DNA of 40,765 nt, from the NCBI GenBank assembly GCA_903917735.1, contig CAIXBR010000011.1, forward strand, positions 1-40,765, read 5' to 3'. Below the pieces are notes generated by a model. It did not search any database, was not told the DNA's origin, and saw only the letters and a program-made list of their open reading frames with translations. Position numbers and translations under genes: made by a program. Origin of the DNA: an uncultured Elusimicrobia bacterium (GTDB lineage Bacteria > Elusimicrobiota > Elusimicrobia > Elusimicrobiales > UBA9959). This document shows, piece by piece, positions 24,076 to 32,812 of this stretch; position 1 is the first letter of the stretch; each line of letters opens with the position of its first letter.

Positions 24076-26592
24076 TCACTTCACTACAATGCTTACCAGC
24101 CGGCCCGGTACAACTATCACCTTCACCACCGTCTTGCCGGCCGTGTGCGCAAGCGCAGCCTCCAGGGCCAGGCGCTTGATCTCTTCCTGCGGCGTGGTTT
24201 CCTTCACCGTAAGGCGACCTTTCACCTTGCCGTTCACCTGCACCGGGATCTCGATATCGCGCGAGGCTATCACGGACAGGTCGGCAACCGGCCAGGCGCG
24301 CTTCATCAGCGTGCCCTCGCCTCCCGAGACTTCCCAGAGTTCGTCGGTGACGTGCGGCGCGAAAGGGTGCAGCAGGGCCAGGAAGGTGCTGAAGTCCTCC
24401 CTGGAGGTAGTTTTCTGTTCGGTCAGGCGGTTCAGGTATACCATCAGCGCCGAGATGGCCGTATTGAACTTTAGTGCCTCGATATCGGAGCCGACCTTTT
24501 CTATTGTCTGGTGGCGCAGGATCAGGTCCTGGCCGGAGGCCGCGTCGTCCGTGAGGGCGGAATGCCTCTCCAGGCCCCAGGCGTAGGCGCGCTTGATAAA
24601 GCGGTGCACGCCCTCTATGCCGCGTATGTTCCAGGGCTTGGAGTCCTCCAGCGGGCCCATGAACATCTCGTACAGGCGGAACGCGTCGGCCCCGTAGCGC
24701 TCGTAGATCTCGTCGGGGTTTATCACGTTCTTCTTGGACTTGGACATCTTCTCCACTACCGGCTTTATGGTTTCGCCATCGGAAGTCTTCGCGGTGCCGT
24801 CTTCGGCGATGTCGAGCTCCTTGTATGAGCGGTAGACGCCCTTGCCGTCGCGGTAGGCGTAGGAGAGTATCATCCCCTGGTGCACCATCTTCTTGAAGGG
24901 TTCCTTGGTAGAGACAAATCCCAGGTCGAACAGCACCTTGTGCCAGAAGCGCGCGTAAAGCAGGTGCAGCACGGCGTGCTCGGCGCCGCCGATGTATAGG
25001 TCTACCGGCATCCACGCCTTCTCAAGTTCCTTGTCCACGAAAGCGGAAGGGTTCTTGGGGTCTATGTAGCGCAGGTAGTACCAGCAGGAGCCGCCCCACT
25101 GGGGCATGGTGTTGGTCTCGCGCTTGGCGGGACCGCCGCAGGAAGGGCATTTTGTGTTAACCCAGGAATCTATCGCGGCCAGGGGGGATTCCCCGGTGCC
25201 GGTGGGCTGATATTTTTCTACTTCCGGCAGCAGTACGGGCAGTTCGCTTTCAGGCACCGGCACAGTGCCGCACTTGGGGCAATGCACCAGCGGTATCGGC
25301 TCGCCCCAGTAGCGCTGGCGGGAGAAGATCCAGTCGCGCAGCTTGAAATTTACTTTGGCGCGGCCTATACCCTTTTCCTCAAGCCAGGCCGTGATCTTCT
25401 TCTTGGCCTCGGGGGTGGGCAGGCCGTCTATGATGCTGGAATTTATGGCGGTGCCATCGCCGCAGAAGGCGCCCACTCCTTTCCAGTCCGCGGGGGTTTT
25501 GAGCACCTCGATGATCTTCAGGCCGTACTTGACCGCGAACTCGTGGTCGCGGTCGTCATGGGCGGGCACGGCCATGATGGCGCCGGTGCCGTAGGTGGTC
25601 AGCACGTAATCGGCTGTCCAGATCGGGAGTTTCTCTCCGTTCACCGGGTTCACGGCGGAGGCGCCGGTGAACACGCCGGTCTTGTCCTTGGCGAGTTCCG
25701 TGCGCTCCAGGTCCGACTTGTTGCCGGCGGCGGCCACGTAGGTTTGCACGGCCGCCCTCTGCTGCGGTGAGGCCAGTTTGAGCGTCAGCGGATGTTCCGG
25801 GGCCAGCACCATGTAGGTGGCGCCGTAAAGGGTGTCGGGCCGGGTGGTGAAAACGGTCAGTTTCCCGCCGCCCTCCAGCGCGAAGTCCACTTCCGCGCCC
25901 TCGGAGCGGCCTATCCAGTTCTTCTGCATCAGCCGGGTGGAATGCGGCCAATCGGTGCCTTCCAGGTCGGCCAGCAGGCGGTCGGCGTAGGCGGTGATCC
26001 TCAGCATCCACTGCCTGAGGCTCTTTTTTTCTATCGGGGTCTCGCAGCGGTCGCACTTGCCCTGGTATATTTCCTCGTTGGCCAGGCCGGTCTTGCACTT
26101 GGGGCACCAGTTTATCGGGCTGGTGGTCTCGTAGGCCAGGCCCTTCTTGAAAAGTTGCAGGAAGACCCACTGCGTCCACTTGTAATAGGCGGGGTCGGTG
26201 GTATCTATCTCGCGTTCCCAGTCGTAGCTGAAGCCGAGCGACTGGATCTGGCGCTTGAAAGTGGCGCAGTTCTTTTCTGTGGTGATGCGCGGGTGCACGC
26301 CGGTGGAGATGGCGTAGTTCTCGGCGGGCAGGCCGAAGGCGTCCCAGCCCATGGGGTGCATCACCTCGAAGCCTTTCATGCGCTTGTAGCGGCAGACTAT
26401 GTCGGTGGCGGTATAGCTTTCCGGGTGGCCTACGTGCAGGCCGTCTCCCGAAGGATAAGGGAACATGTCGAGGCAGTAAAATTTAGGTTTGTCCGGCAGG
26501 CGCTGTGTCTTGAAGGCGCCCTGCTCCTTCCACCTGGCCTGCTGGCGGGCGTCTATCTCCTGTAAAGTCCGTGCTTCGGTCTCGGTGTTCAC
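24076..26592 (-). CDS. leuS: Leucyl-tRNA synthetase
   Basis: This large class I synthetase charges tRNA-Leu and edits mischarged products. The 838-residue product has HVGH at residues 53-56 (FPYPSGDGLHVGH) and KMSKS at 615-619. It carries the inserted editing domain with TTRPDTLYGATYMVLAPEH and the conserved DDRDHEFA. The zinc-type cysteines CPKCKTG and CPKCGTVPV are also present. The start is GTG 26592, which overlaps the stop of the upstream secreted protein gene (GTGA). The next genes, lptE and holA, follow closely. Confidence 0.96.
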   Translation of the reverse strand: MNTETEARTLQEIDARQQARWKEQGAFKTQRLPDKPKFYCLDMFPYPSGDGLHVGHPESYTATDIVCRYKRMKGFEVMHPMGWDAFGLPAENYAISTGVHPRITTEKNCATFKRQIQSLGFSYDWEREIDTTDPAYYKWTQWVFLQLFKKGLAYETTSPINWCPKCKTGLANEEIYQGKCDRCETPIEKKSLRQWMLRITAYADRLLADLEGTDWPHSTRLMQKNWIGRSEGAEVDFALEGGGKLTVFTTRPDTLYGATYMVLAPEHPLTLKLASPQQRAAVQTYVAAAGNKSDLERTELAKDKTGVFTGASAVNPVNGEKLPIWTADYVLTTYGTGAIMAVPAHDDRDHEFAVKYGLKIIEVLKTPADWKGVGAFCGDGTAINSSIIDGLPTPEAKKKITAWLEEKGIGRAKVNFKLRDWIFSRQRYWGEPIPLVHCPKCGTVPVPESELPVLLPEVEKYQPTGTGESPLAAIDSWVNTKCPSCGGPAKRETNTMPQWGGSCWYYLRYIDPKNPSAFVDKELEKAWMPVDLYIGGAEHAVLHLLYARFWHKVLFDLGFVSTKEPFKKMVHQGMILSYAYRDGKGVYRSYKELDIAEDGTAKTSDGETIKPVVEKMSKSKKNVINPDEIYERYGADAFRLYEMFMGPLEDSKPWNIRGIEGVHRFIKRAYAWGLERHSALTDDAASGQDLILRHQTIEKVGSDIEALKFNTAISALMVYLNRLTEQKTTSREDFSTFLALLHPFAPHVTDELWEVSGGEGTLMKRAWPVADLSVIASRDIEIPVQVNGKVKGRLTVKETTPQEEIKRLALEAALAHTAGKTVVKVIVVPGRLVSIVVK

Positions 26593-27257
26593 TTTGAAGC
26601 CTCCTGGCGGCTGGCCCGGCGGTTTTTTCTGAGCCGGTCGAAAATTATGCTGACAGTACCCTTAGAAGTTTTTATCTTGTATTTCGCGGGGTTGGCCCCC
26701 TTGGGAACGGCCATCATCCGCTGGTTGCGGCGCATGAAGGAGGACGAAGTTACGCTGCCGTCGGGCTGGAGGTCCTGGCGGGTCTCCCGTTTGTTGTAAT
26801 TCAGCTTTATCCGGCTCTTGTCGATGGTTATCTTCATGGAGTCGGCCGCGGATTCCGGGGTTTTAAGGTTTAGGGTGACGTGATCCTCGTCGGAAACCAC
26901 CTGCGGGCTGAGGTCGGCGGCGGAAAGCTTTTTCTGCACCCATTTATTGTAGGGGGCGTCTATGCTCTTGTTGGCGACGCCGAGTTTCTCGTTTATCCTT
27001 TTCTGCGCCAGCTCTATATCCCGGATCGGGTCTTCGGAGCCGGAGAAAAAAGCCTCGTTAAAAACGGAGTCGAAATCCTCGGACGTCACCGGCTTGTCCG
27101 ACTGCAGCTTGGTGTTCACCTGGCCTATCCAGTCGTCCACGTTCTTAAGGAGGTCCTTGCTGAGCTGTTCTGAGTCGGCCGCGGGTTCGGCGGCATCTTC
27201 CGCGAAGGAGGGGGCAGAGACCGATAAAAAAACGGAGAGAACAAGTAAATAACGCAT
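26589..27257 (-). CDS. Secreted protein of unknown function
   Basis: I do not recognise a family. The 222-residue product starts MRYLLVLSVFLSVSAPSFAED, a clear signal peptide with cleavage after SFA. An acidic N-terminal region follows. The middle is charged and probably helical (DPIRDIELAQKRINEKLGVANK). The C-terminal third has beta-strand-like segments (VTLNLKTPES, SRIKLNYNKRET, KYKIKTSKGTVSIIFD) and a basic end. A longer frame to 27326 is rejected because the signal peptide begins at 27257. It overlaps leuS by four bases. A periplasmic role is inferred from the signal peptide alone. Confidence 0.75.
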   Translation of the reverse strand: MRYLLVLSVFLSVSAPSFAEDAAEPAADSEQLSKDLLKNVDDWIGQVNTKLQSDKPVTSEDFDSVFNEAFFSGSEDPIRDIELAQKRINEKLGVANKSIDAPYNKWVQKKLSAADLSPQVVSDEDHVTLNLKTPESAADSMKITIDKSRIKLNYNKRETRQDLQPDGSVTSSSFMRRNQRMMAVPKGANPAKYKIKTSKGTVSIIFDRLRKNRRASRQEASK

Positions 27258-27373
27258 ATTTATAAGTATTTTATCAAATAAACGGGGGTGGTATGGGAAT
27301 GATAGCAAAAGAAGGCCGGAGGGCACGGGAAGACAAGCGGGGGTAAGAATGGGGGAGGGTTACGCCCTAATCC

Positions 27374-27838
27374 CTATTTTTCGCGGTCTTCTTTTGCTTT
27401 CCTGCCTTCTGCCGCCAGCTTTTTCAATAACAGAGCTGTTTTTATGTTCATCGCGCGGCGTTCGGCGGCTTTGCCGTCATCCATCCCGGAAAGGTGCAGC
27501 GCGCCGTGCGCGGCGAGGATCAGAAGTTCGGTGAGCAGTGAGTGGCCCATAGAGCGGGCCTGCTTTGCGGCTACGGGCACGCAGACATAGATCTCTCCCC
27601 AGTCGGCGCCCGGCACCGGAGACCTGGGGAAATTAAAGGCGATCACATCGGTAAGGCGGGCTTTTTTTAGGAAGCGGCGGTTCAGGGCTTTAATGCCGGG
27701 GCCGCCGGTAAAGACCAGGTTCACGGGCTTGCGGACGTTGCGCGCGCCCAAGCCAAGCGCAACCGCCCTTGCCAGCAGCGTCCTGGCCGCTTTAACTTCT
27801 CCGGGGACCTTAAGTTCAAAAAAAATATTCACGGCCAT
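27374..27838 (-). CDS. ybeY: Endoribonuclease YbeY-like, third metal ligand changed
   Basis: YbeY is a zinc-dependent RNase involved in 16S rRNA 3'-end maturation and ribosome quality control. The 154-residue product has the family's TDVIAFNFP block and HGALHLSGMDD near the C-terminus. The usual zinc motif is HxxxHxxxxxH. Here His111 and His115 are kept, but the third position is Asp121. Aspartate can bind zinc, so the protein may still be active. Its ATG overlaps the phoH stop (TGATG), the standard phoH-ybeY arrangement, which strongly supports the call. Confidence 0.9.
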   Translation of the reverse strand: MAVNIFFELKVPGEVKAARTLLARAVALGLGARNVRKPVNLVFTGGPGIKALNRRFLKKARLTDVIAFNFPRSPVPGADWGEIYVCVPVAAKQARSMGHSLLTELLILAAHGALHLSGMDDGKAAERRAMNIKTALLLKKLAAEGRKAKEDREK

Positions 27839-28778
27839 CAGGCATTCTCCTGTTCCCAGATGTCGTAGGCGGCCAGGATGTCCTTTACCAGCGGGTGCCT
27901 GACCACGTCCTTGGCGGAGAAATTAACGAATTTCACGCCTTCAACTTTTTTCAGAATATCTTTTATCAGCACCAGGCCGGAGCGGTCTTTCTCGCGCAGG
28001 TCTATCTGCGTGACGTCTCCGGTTATGACTATTTTAGAGTACATGCCCATGCGTGTCAGGAACATCTTCATCTGCTCGGGCAGGGTGTTCTGGGCCTCGT
28101 CCAGTATAATGAAGGCGTCCTCAAGGGTGCGGCCCCTCATATAGGCCAGTGGCACCGTCTCTATGACCTCGTCAGCGCGCAGCCCTCTGAAGTTGTCGGG
28201 TCCCAGCAGAGTATAGAAGGCGTCGTAGAGCGGGCGCAGGTAGGGCTGGACCTTGTCGGAAATGTCTCCGGGCAGGTAGCCGAGTTTCTCCCCGGCTTCG
28301 ACTATCGGGCGCGTGAGGATGATGCGCTTAACTTCCTGCGCCCTCAGCGCGCGCAGCGCGCAGACAGCCGCCAGGTAGGTCTTGCCGGTGCCGGCCGGAC
28401 CGATGCCCACCACCAGGTCCCGCGAGAGCATCGCTTCAACGTATTTTTTCTGGTTCTCGCCGCGGGGCCGTATCACTTCGTTGTAGTGGGTCTTATAAAG
28501 AGCGCCTTCAGGCAGGGGAGGCGCCTCCTGCGGTTTGGCGTCGGCGGGGGCCAGGCGCGTGTTGTAGAAGTCTTCCAGAGTTTCGCGCAGGCGCAGCAGG
28601 GCCTTGTCCACCGCAGCCGGTTTGCCCGTCACGGTCAGGTCGGCGCTTTCGCTCTCGGGGTGGTGCCGCACGAACACCTGCACCTTCAGGGCCCGCTCCA
28701 GTTCGCGCAGGGCTTCGTCCTGCGCCCCCAGGATCAACAGTATCTCTTCGCGGTTCTTAAGCTTGAATTTCTTCCCGT

Positions 28779-28782
<4 letters not shown>
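27838..28782 (-). CDS. phoH: PhoH-like ATPase (YbeZ)
   Basis: PhoH-family P-loop ATPases act with YbeY in RNA metabolism and are often stress- or phosphate-linked. The 314-residue product has a KH-like N-terminal region and the linker [23 protein letters not shown]. Walker A is [12 protein letters not shown], Walker B is FIILDEAQN, and the family block [19 protein letters not shown] is present. [10 protein letters not shown] follows near the C-terminus. I chose ATG 28782 because it overlaps the glgC stop (ATGA); a GTG two codons upstream is possible. It sits between glgC and ybeY in an overlapping chain. Confidence 0.95.
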
Positions 28783-29987
<1,205 letters not shown>

Positions 29988-30036
29988 TGTTCCTCCCAAA
30001 AAAATGCGTCTAACGGCGCCCGCGCGCCGGTTGAAT

Positions 30037-30735
30037 TCAGCTTATCGCGTCCATGATCTCGCGCAGGTCCCGGCCCAGGCACAGGAATACCGGCTTGTCC
30101 ACCGCGGTGTAGTGCTTTATGCGCTGCTGCCTGAGTTCGTGCGTGGCGGAGACAAGGTCTTCCAGGGTCTTCGCTTCCCTTTCTACTATCATTTCCTGCT
30201 CGTCCAGGCCGTAGGAGATGAATCGGTTCTCCTGTATTTCCTTGTATTTGGACAATACCGCGGTCCGCTCCGCCTGAAGCTTCAGGCGCTCCTCATCGGA
30301 AAGCTCGTACCAGGTGTGGGCTTTTACTACCGGGTGAAGGAGCATGTAACGGTGCCGCCCGAAAGTGTCCTTCGGCAGGAAACCGAAATCGAGGTCCTTT
30401 TTAGGCTGGGCGGAGTCGGCGCACTGGTGCACGCCGAGGTAGGAGTGCACGGGAGTCAGGTACTTGCCGGCTCCGGTGGAGAAAGTGCGCGCGCAGATCT
30501 CCTGCAGGTAAGGCAGGTCGTCGGACATGCGCCAGAAAAGGATGTCCGAGTCCGCCCGGAGGCCGGAGACCATGTAGGTGCGCAGGAACACCTTCTCCTG
30601 GCAGGACCCTATCATGTTCTCGAATTCCTGCTTGGCGGCTATCTTCTCGTTGGAGATCAGCCTTCTGAACTTGGGCTGCATTTTCATGAACACGAAACTG
30701 GAGTAGATGTTAGCGGTTTTTTTTGTCTTTTCCAT
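30037..30735 (-). CDS. Chlorite dismutase-like (HemQ superfamily) protein, key residues altered
   Basis: The 232-residue product matches the chlorite dismutase/HemQ family fold. It has an N-terminal half with VFLRTYMVSGLRADSDILFW, then the block HPVVKAHTWYELSDEER, then GLDEQEMIVEREAKTLEDLV and RQQRIKHYTAVDKPVF. In HemQ the equivalent block is YPMSKRR...NWYmLpmeeR with a catalytic Tyr, and the proximal heme His lies in a REHG motif. Here the Tyr position is His134 and the His position appears to be Arg157, judged by eye and from memory. Heme binding and coproheme decarboxylation are therefore doubtful. The ATG at 30735 has a GGAG site. It overlaps the HlyD-like gene by 26 bases. Confidence 0.78.
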   Translation of the reverse strand: MEKTKKTANIYSSFVFMKMQPKFRRLISNEKIAAKQEFENMIGSCQEKVFLRTYMVSGLRADSDILFWRMSDDLPYLQEICARTFSTGAGKYLTPVHSYLGVHQCADSAQPKKDLDFGFLPKDTFGRHRYMLLHPVVKAHTWYELSDEERLKLQAERTAVLSKYKEIQENRFISYGLDEQEMIVEREAKTLEDLVSATHELRQQRIKHYTAVDKPVFLCLGRDLREIMDAIS

Positions 30736-31618
30736 TTTTTGTCTCCGCCCCGGGGTATTGCGGCTCAAGGTATACCGAGGTATGTCCGAGGATCTCCGTT
30801 TCGTCGGCTGTTTCAAGGCCGGTGGTTATTTCGGTTATCAGGAACCTTTTGCCGCCAGACTCTATTATGTGCTTGCGCGGTACCAGCATTGCGCCGGCGC
30901 TTTTGCCTATGGTCAGGACGCCGGTGAACTGCTCGCCTATCTTGATCCCGTCCTTCAGGTCCGTGACTTCCAGCCACAGGCGGTTGAACAGCGGGGAGTT
31001 GTTCAGCTTTATGAACCCGGTCAGGGAGGTGTTGAATTTGGCGTCGGGGTTGCGGACGTGCGACATTACGGCCGTCATGCCGCCCGTGAGTTTCGAGTAA
31101 AGCGGCTCCGTGTTCTTGCCGATTAGTACCACCTTTTTCGCTACCGTGAAGAGCCGGTCTCCCTTGTTAACCTGCGTTCGCTGGTCGGCGTAAACGTTCG
31201 TGATAATGCCCTCGGTTTCCGGCTTTATCTCCGTGTAGCTGTAGATGTCCTGCCAGCGGCGTTCGGTCTGTTTTTTAGAATCTTCAGCGGAGGAGTCGAG
31301 AAGGGCAGCCATCTCCGTAGAGACCATGCGCGCCAGTATGGCCTTGGGCGTTACGAACGCGAACAATTCGGTCTGTATTTCCTCGATCCTGCCGTCGAAA
31401 GGGGCGAAAATGTCGTAAGTCTCCTGCGCGGTGGAGATGCCCGTTACGGGGGTGTATACCGCTATGTCGCCTATCCTCAGGGTGTTCTGCACGGGGCCGG
31501 CCAGGGGCCTGGCTTCCGGCGGGGCGGTCTTTGCCGGCGCGGCGGGCCCGGCTGAGAAAGCCGGCCCTGCCAGCAGCAGGGCTGCGGCGGTGACGGAATT
31601 AATGATTCTTTTTTTCAT
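30710..31618 (-). CDS. Periplasmic adaptor-like protein (HlyD/membrane-fusion type)
   Basis: The 302-residue product starts with a signal peptide (MKKRIINSVTAAALLLAGPAFSAG). It contains lipoyl-like half motifs on either side of a short helical stretch: YDIFAPFDGRIEEI and IKPETEGIITNVYADQRTQVNKGDRLFTV (quoted in pieces). A beta-barrel-like domain follows (LWLEVTDLKDGIKIGEQFTGVLTI). This is the layout of adaptor proteins of efflux pumps, but the long coiled-coil hairpin is short or missing. No RND or ABC pump gene is nearby. Its start overlaps the thyX 3' end by 20 bases and its stop overlaps the chlorite dismutase-like gene, so the three are likely co-expressed. Export partner unknown. Confidence 0.65.
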   Translation of the reverse strand: MKKRIINSVTAAALLLAGPAFSAGPAAPAKTAPPEARPLAGPVQNTLRIGDIAVYTPVTGISTAQETYDIFAPFDGRIEEIQTELFAFVTPKAILARMVSTEMAALLDSSAEDSKKQTERRWQDIYSYTEIKPETEGIITNVYADQRTQVNKGDRLFTVAKKVVLIGKNTEPLYSKLTGGMTAVMSHVRNPDAKFNTSLTGFIKLNNSPLFNRLWLEVTDLKDGIKIGEQFTGVLTIGKSAGAMLVPRKHIIESGGKRFLITEITTGLETADETEILGHTSVYLEPQYPGAETKNGKDKKNR

Positions 31619-32297
31619 GCAGTTTGGCGTAGGCTTCCCAGGTCCAGGGCATCTTTTCCATGAAGACGTCCCGTATGGCGTCGGCGTAGCGGCGTATCTC
31701 GTACTGCGCGTGTTCGTCCGCGCGCAGGCTTATGAAGTTCAGCAGGCTCCTGGCGTTAATGGTCCAGTGGAACTGCGTATACTGGGACACCGGCAGCACC
31801 ATGCGCGCCATCTCGCGGGCGGCGCCGGCCTCAAGCAGCTGGCGGTACGCTTCGTAGGAAGCTTTCACGGCCCTGTCGTATATGGCCAGCATTTTCTCCT
31901 GCTCAAGCGCGCCGTTACGCACCGAGCCCTGCCTGTTAATACGGTCCTGCGCCCTGAAGGCTTCCGGTATGTAGAATTCGTCCTGCACTTCTGTGTAGCG
32001 GGCCGAGATCTCGTTATAGGAGGCTATGCGGTGGCGCATCCACTGGCGCGCTACGAAGATTGGGCATTTGATGTGGAACTGGAAGACCGAGTGTTCGAAA
32101 GGGCTGAGGTGGCCGTTGGCCAGCAGGTACTCTACCAGCTTCTTGTCCTGTGCCTCGCCTTTGGAGACGGAGCCGAAAGAGACCCTGGCGGAGTCTACCG
32201 CCCGCTGGTCCCCGCCCATGAATTCGATAAGTCTTACAAAACCCTTATCCAGGACCTTGTGCAGCCCCTGCTCCGGCTGTGCTTTGATTTCCGGCAT
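31599..32297 (-). CDS. thyX: Flavin-dependent thymidylate synthase ThyX
   Basis: ThyX makes dTMP from dUMP using FAD, NADPH and methylene-tetrahydrofolate. The 232-residue product has the diagnostic RHRIAS at residues 88-93 (ThyX motif RHRxxS), followed by NEISARYTEV. HLSPFEHSVFQFHIKCP precedes it, and NARSLLNFISLRADEHAQYEIR is the conserved C-terminal dUMP/flavin site (quoted in part). A GGAGG site lies five bases before the ATG. It is the first gene of a long minus-strand run and is divergent from mazG, both concerned with nucleotide pools. Confidence 0.95.
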   Translation of the reverse strand: MPEIKAQPEQGLHKVLDKGFVRLIEFMGGDQRAVDSARVSFGSVSKGEAQDKKLVEYLLANGHLSPFEHSVFQFHIKCPIFVARQWMRHRIASYNEISARYTEVQDEFYIPEAFRAQDRINRQGSVRNGALEQEKMLAIYDRAVKASYEAYRQLLEAGAAREMARMVLPVSQYTQFHWTINARSLLNFISLRADEHAQYEIRRYADAIRDVFMEKMPWTWEAYAKLHEKKNH

Positions 32298-32316
32298 GCG
32301 CCCTCCGCGTAATTTT

Positions 32317-32344
32317 TTGGAATCCTATTTTAAAATTATATACT
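32317..32344 (+). promoter_or_regulatory. Candidate mazG promoter in the thyX-mazG divergent gap
   Basis: TTGGAA (32317-32322) and TATACT (32339-32344) are 16 bases apart, giving a leader of roughly 27 bases before the mazG ATG at 32378. On the minus strand the same AT-rich 80-base gap holds TTGAAA with TAGGAT 17 bases away, a matching candidate for thyX. No strong ribosome-binding site is seen for mazG. Confidence 0.5.
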
Positions 32345-32377
32345 TTTCAAAGTACTATTAAAAGGCATTGTGCCCTT

Positions 32378-32812
32378 ATGAAAAAAATGAAACAGAAAGG
32401 AGCCGGTCTGGCGCGCAGTTCCAGCCTGGCCTCCCTGGCCGAAATAATGAAGATACTGCTTTCACCGGGAGGGTGCCCCTGGGACCGCAAACAGACCCAT
32501 TCCACGCTCCTGAAATATCTTAAGGAGGAATCCGGTGAGGTAAGCCGCGCCGTGCGTAAAAAAGACTGGGGGAACCTTAAAGAGGAATTGGGCGACGTGC
32601 TGCTCCAGGTCGTCTTCCACAGCGCGCTGGCCGAACGCGACGGGAGGTTCAACCTCTCGGACGTGATACGGACCGTGAACGCCAAGATGGTACGCCGTCA
32701 CCCGCATGTTTTCGGCGGAGGAAAGCTTTCCACACCGGCGCAGGTGCTGACGCTGTGGGCAAAGATAAAGAAAAAGGAAAAAGGGCGCGCGGCACGGGGG
32801 AAGAAAGCTTGA
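32378..32812 (+). CDS. mazG: MazG-type nucleoside triphosphate pyrophosphohydrolase
   Basis: MazG hydrolyses NTPs and dNTPs to monophosphates, removing damaged or excess nucleotides. The 144-residue product holds one MazG domain with LSPGGCPWDRKQTHSTL. The magnesium-binding residues are Glu50, Glu51 and Glu54 (KEESGE) with Glu70 and Asp73 (EELGD). The typical ending VRRHPHVFGGG is also present. E. coli MazG has two such domains; this is the single-domain form. The end is Lys-rich. Its TGA overlaps the likely TTG start of nagZ. Confidence 0.92.
   Translation: MKKMKQKGAGLARSSSLASLAEIMKILLSPGGCPWDRKQTHSTLLKYLKEESGEVSRAVRKKDWGNLKEELGDVLLQVVFHSALAERDGRFNLSDVIRTVNAKMVRRHPHVFGGGKLSTPAQVLTLWAKIKKKEKGRAARGKKA

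Noticed and set aside
24059..25015. Upstream part of a 517-codon minus frame that includes lptE
   Set aside because: It is a shifted frame inside leuS, rich in Arg, Pro and Gly. The real lptE begins at its lipoprotein signal peptide at 24058.
25792..26565. 257-codon plus-strand frame opposite leuS
   Set aside because: It lies fully inside leuS and has no recognisable domain.
31431..32312. 293-codon plus-strand frame opposite thyX and the adaptor-like gene
   Set aside because: It is a shadow; the ThyX signature RHRIAS is on the minus strand.
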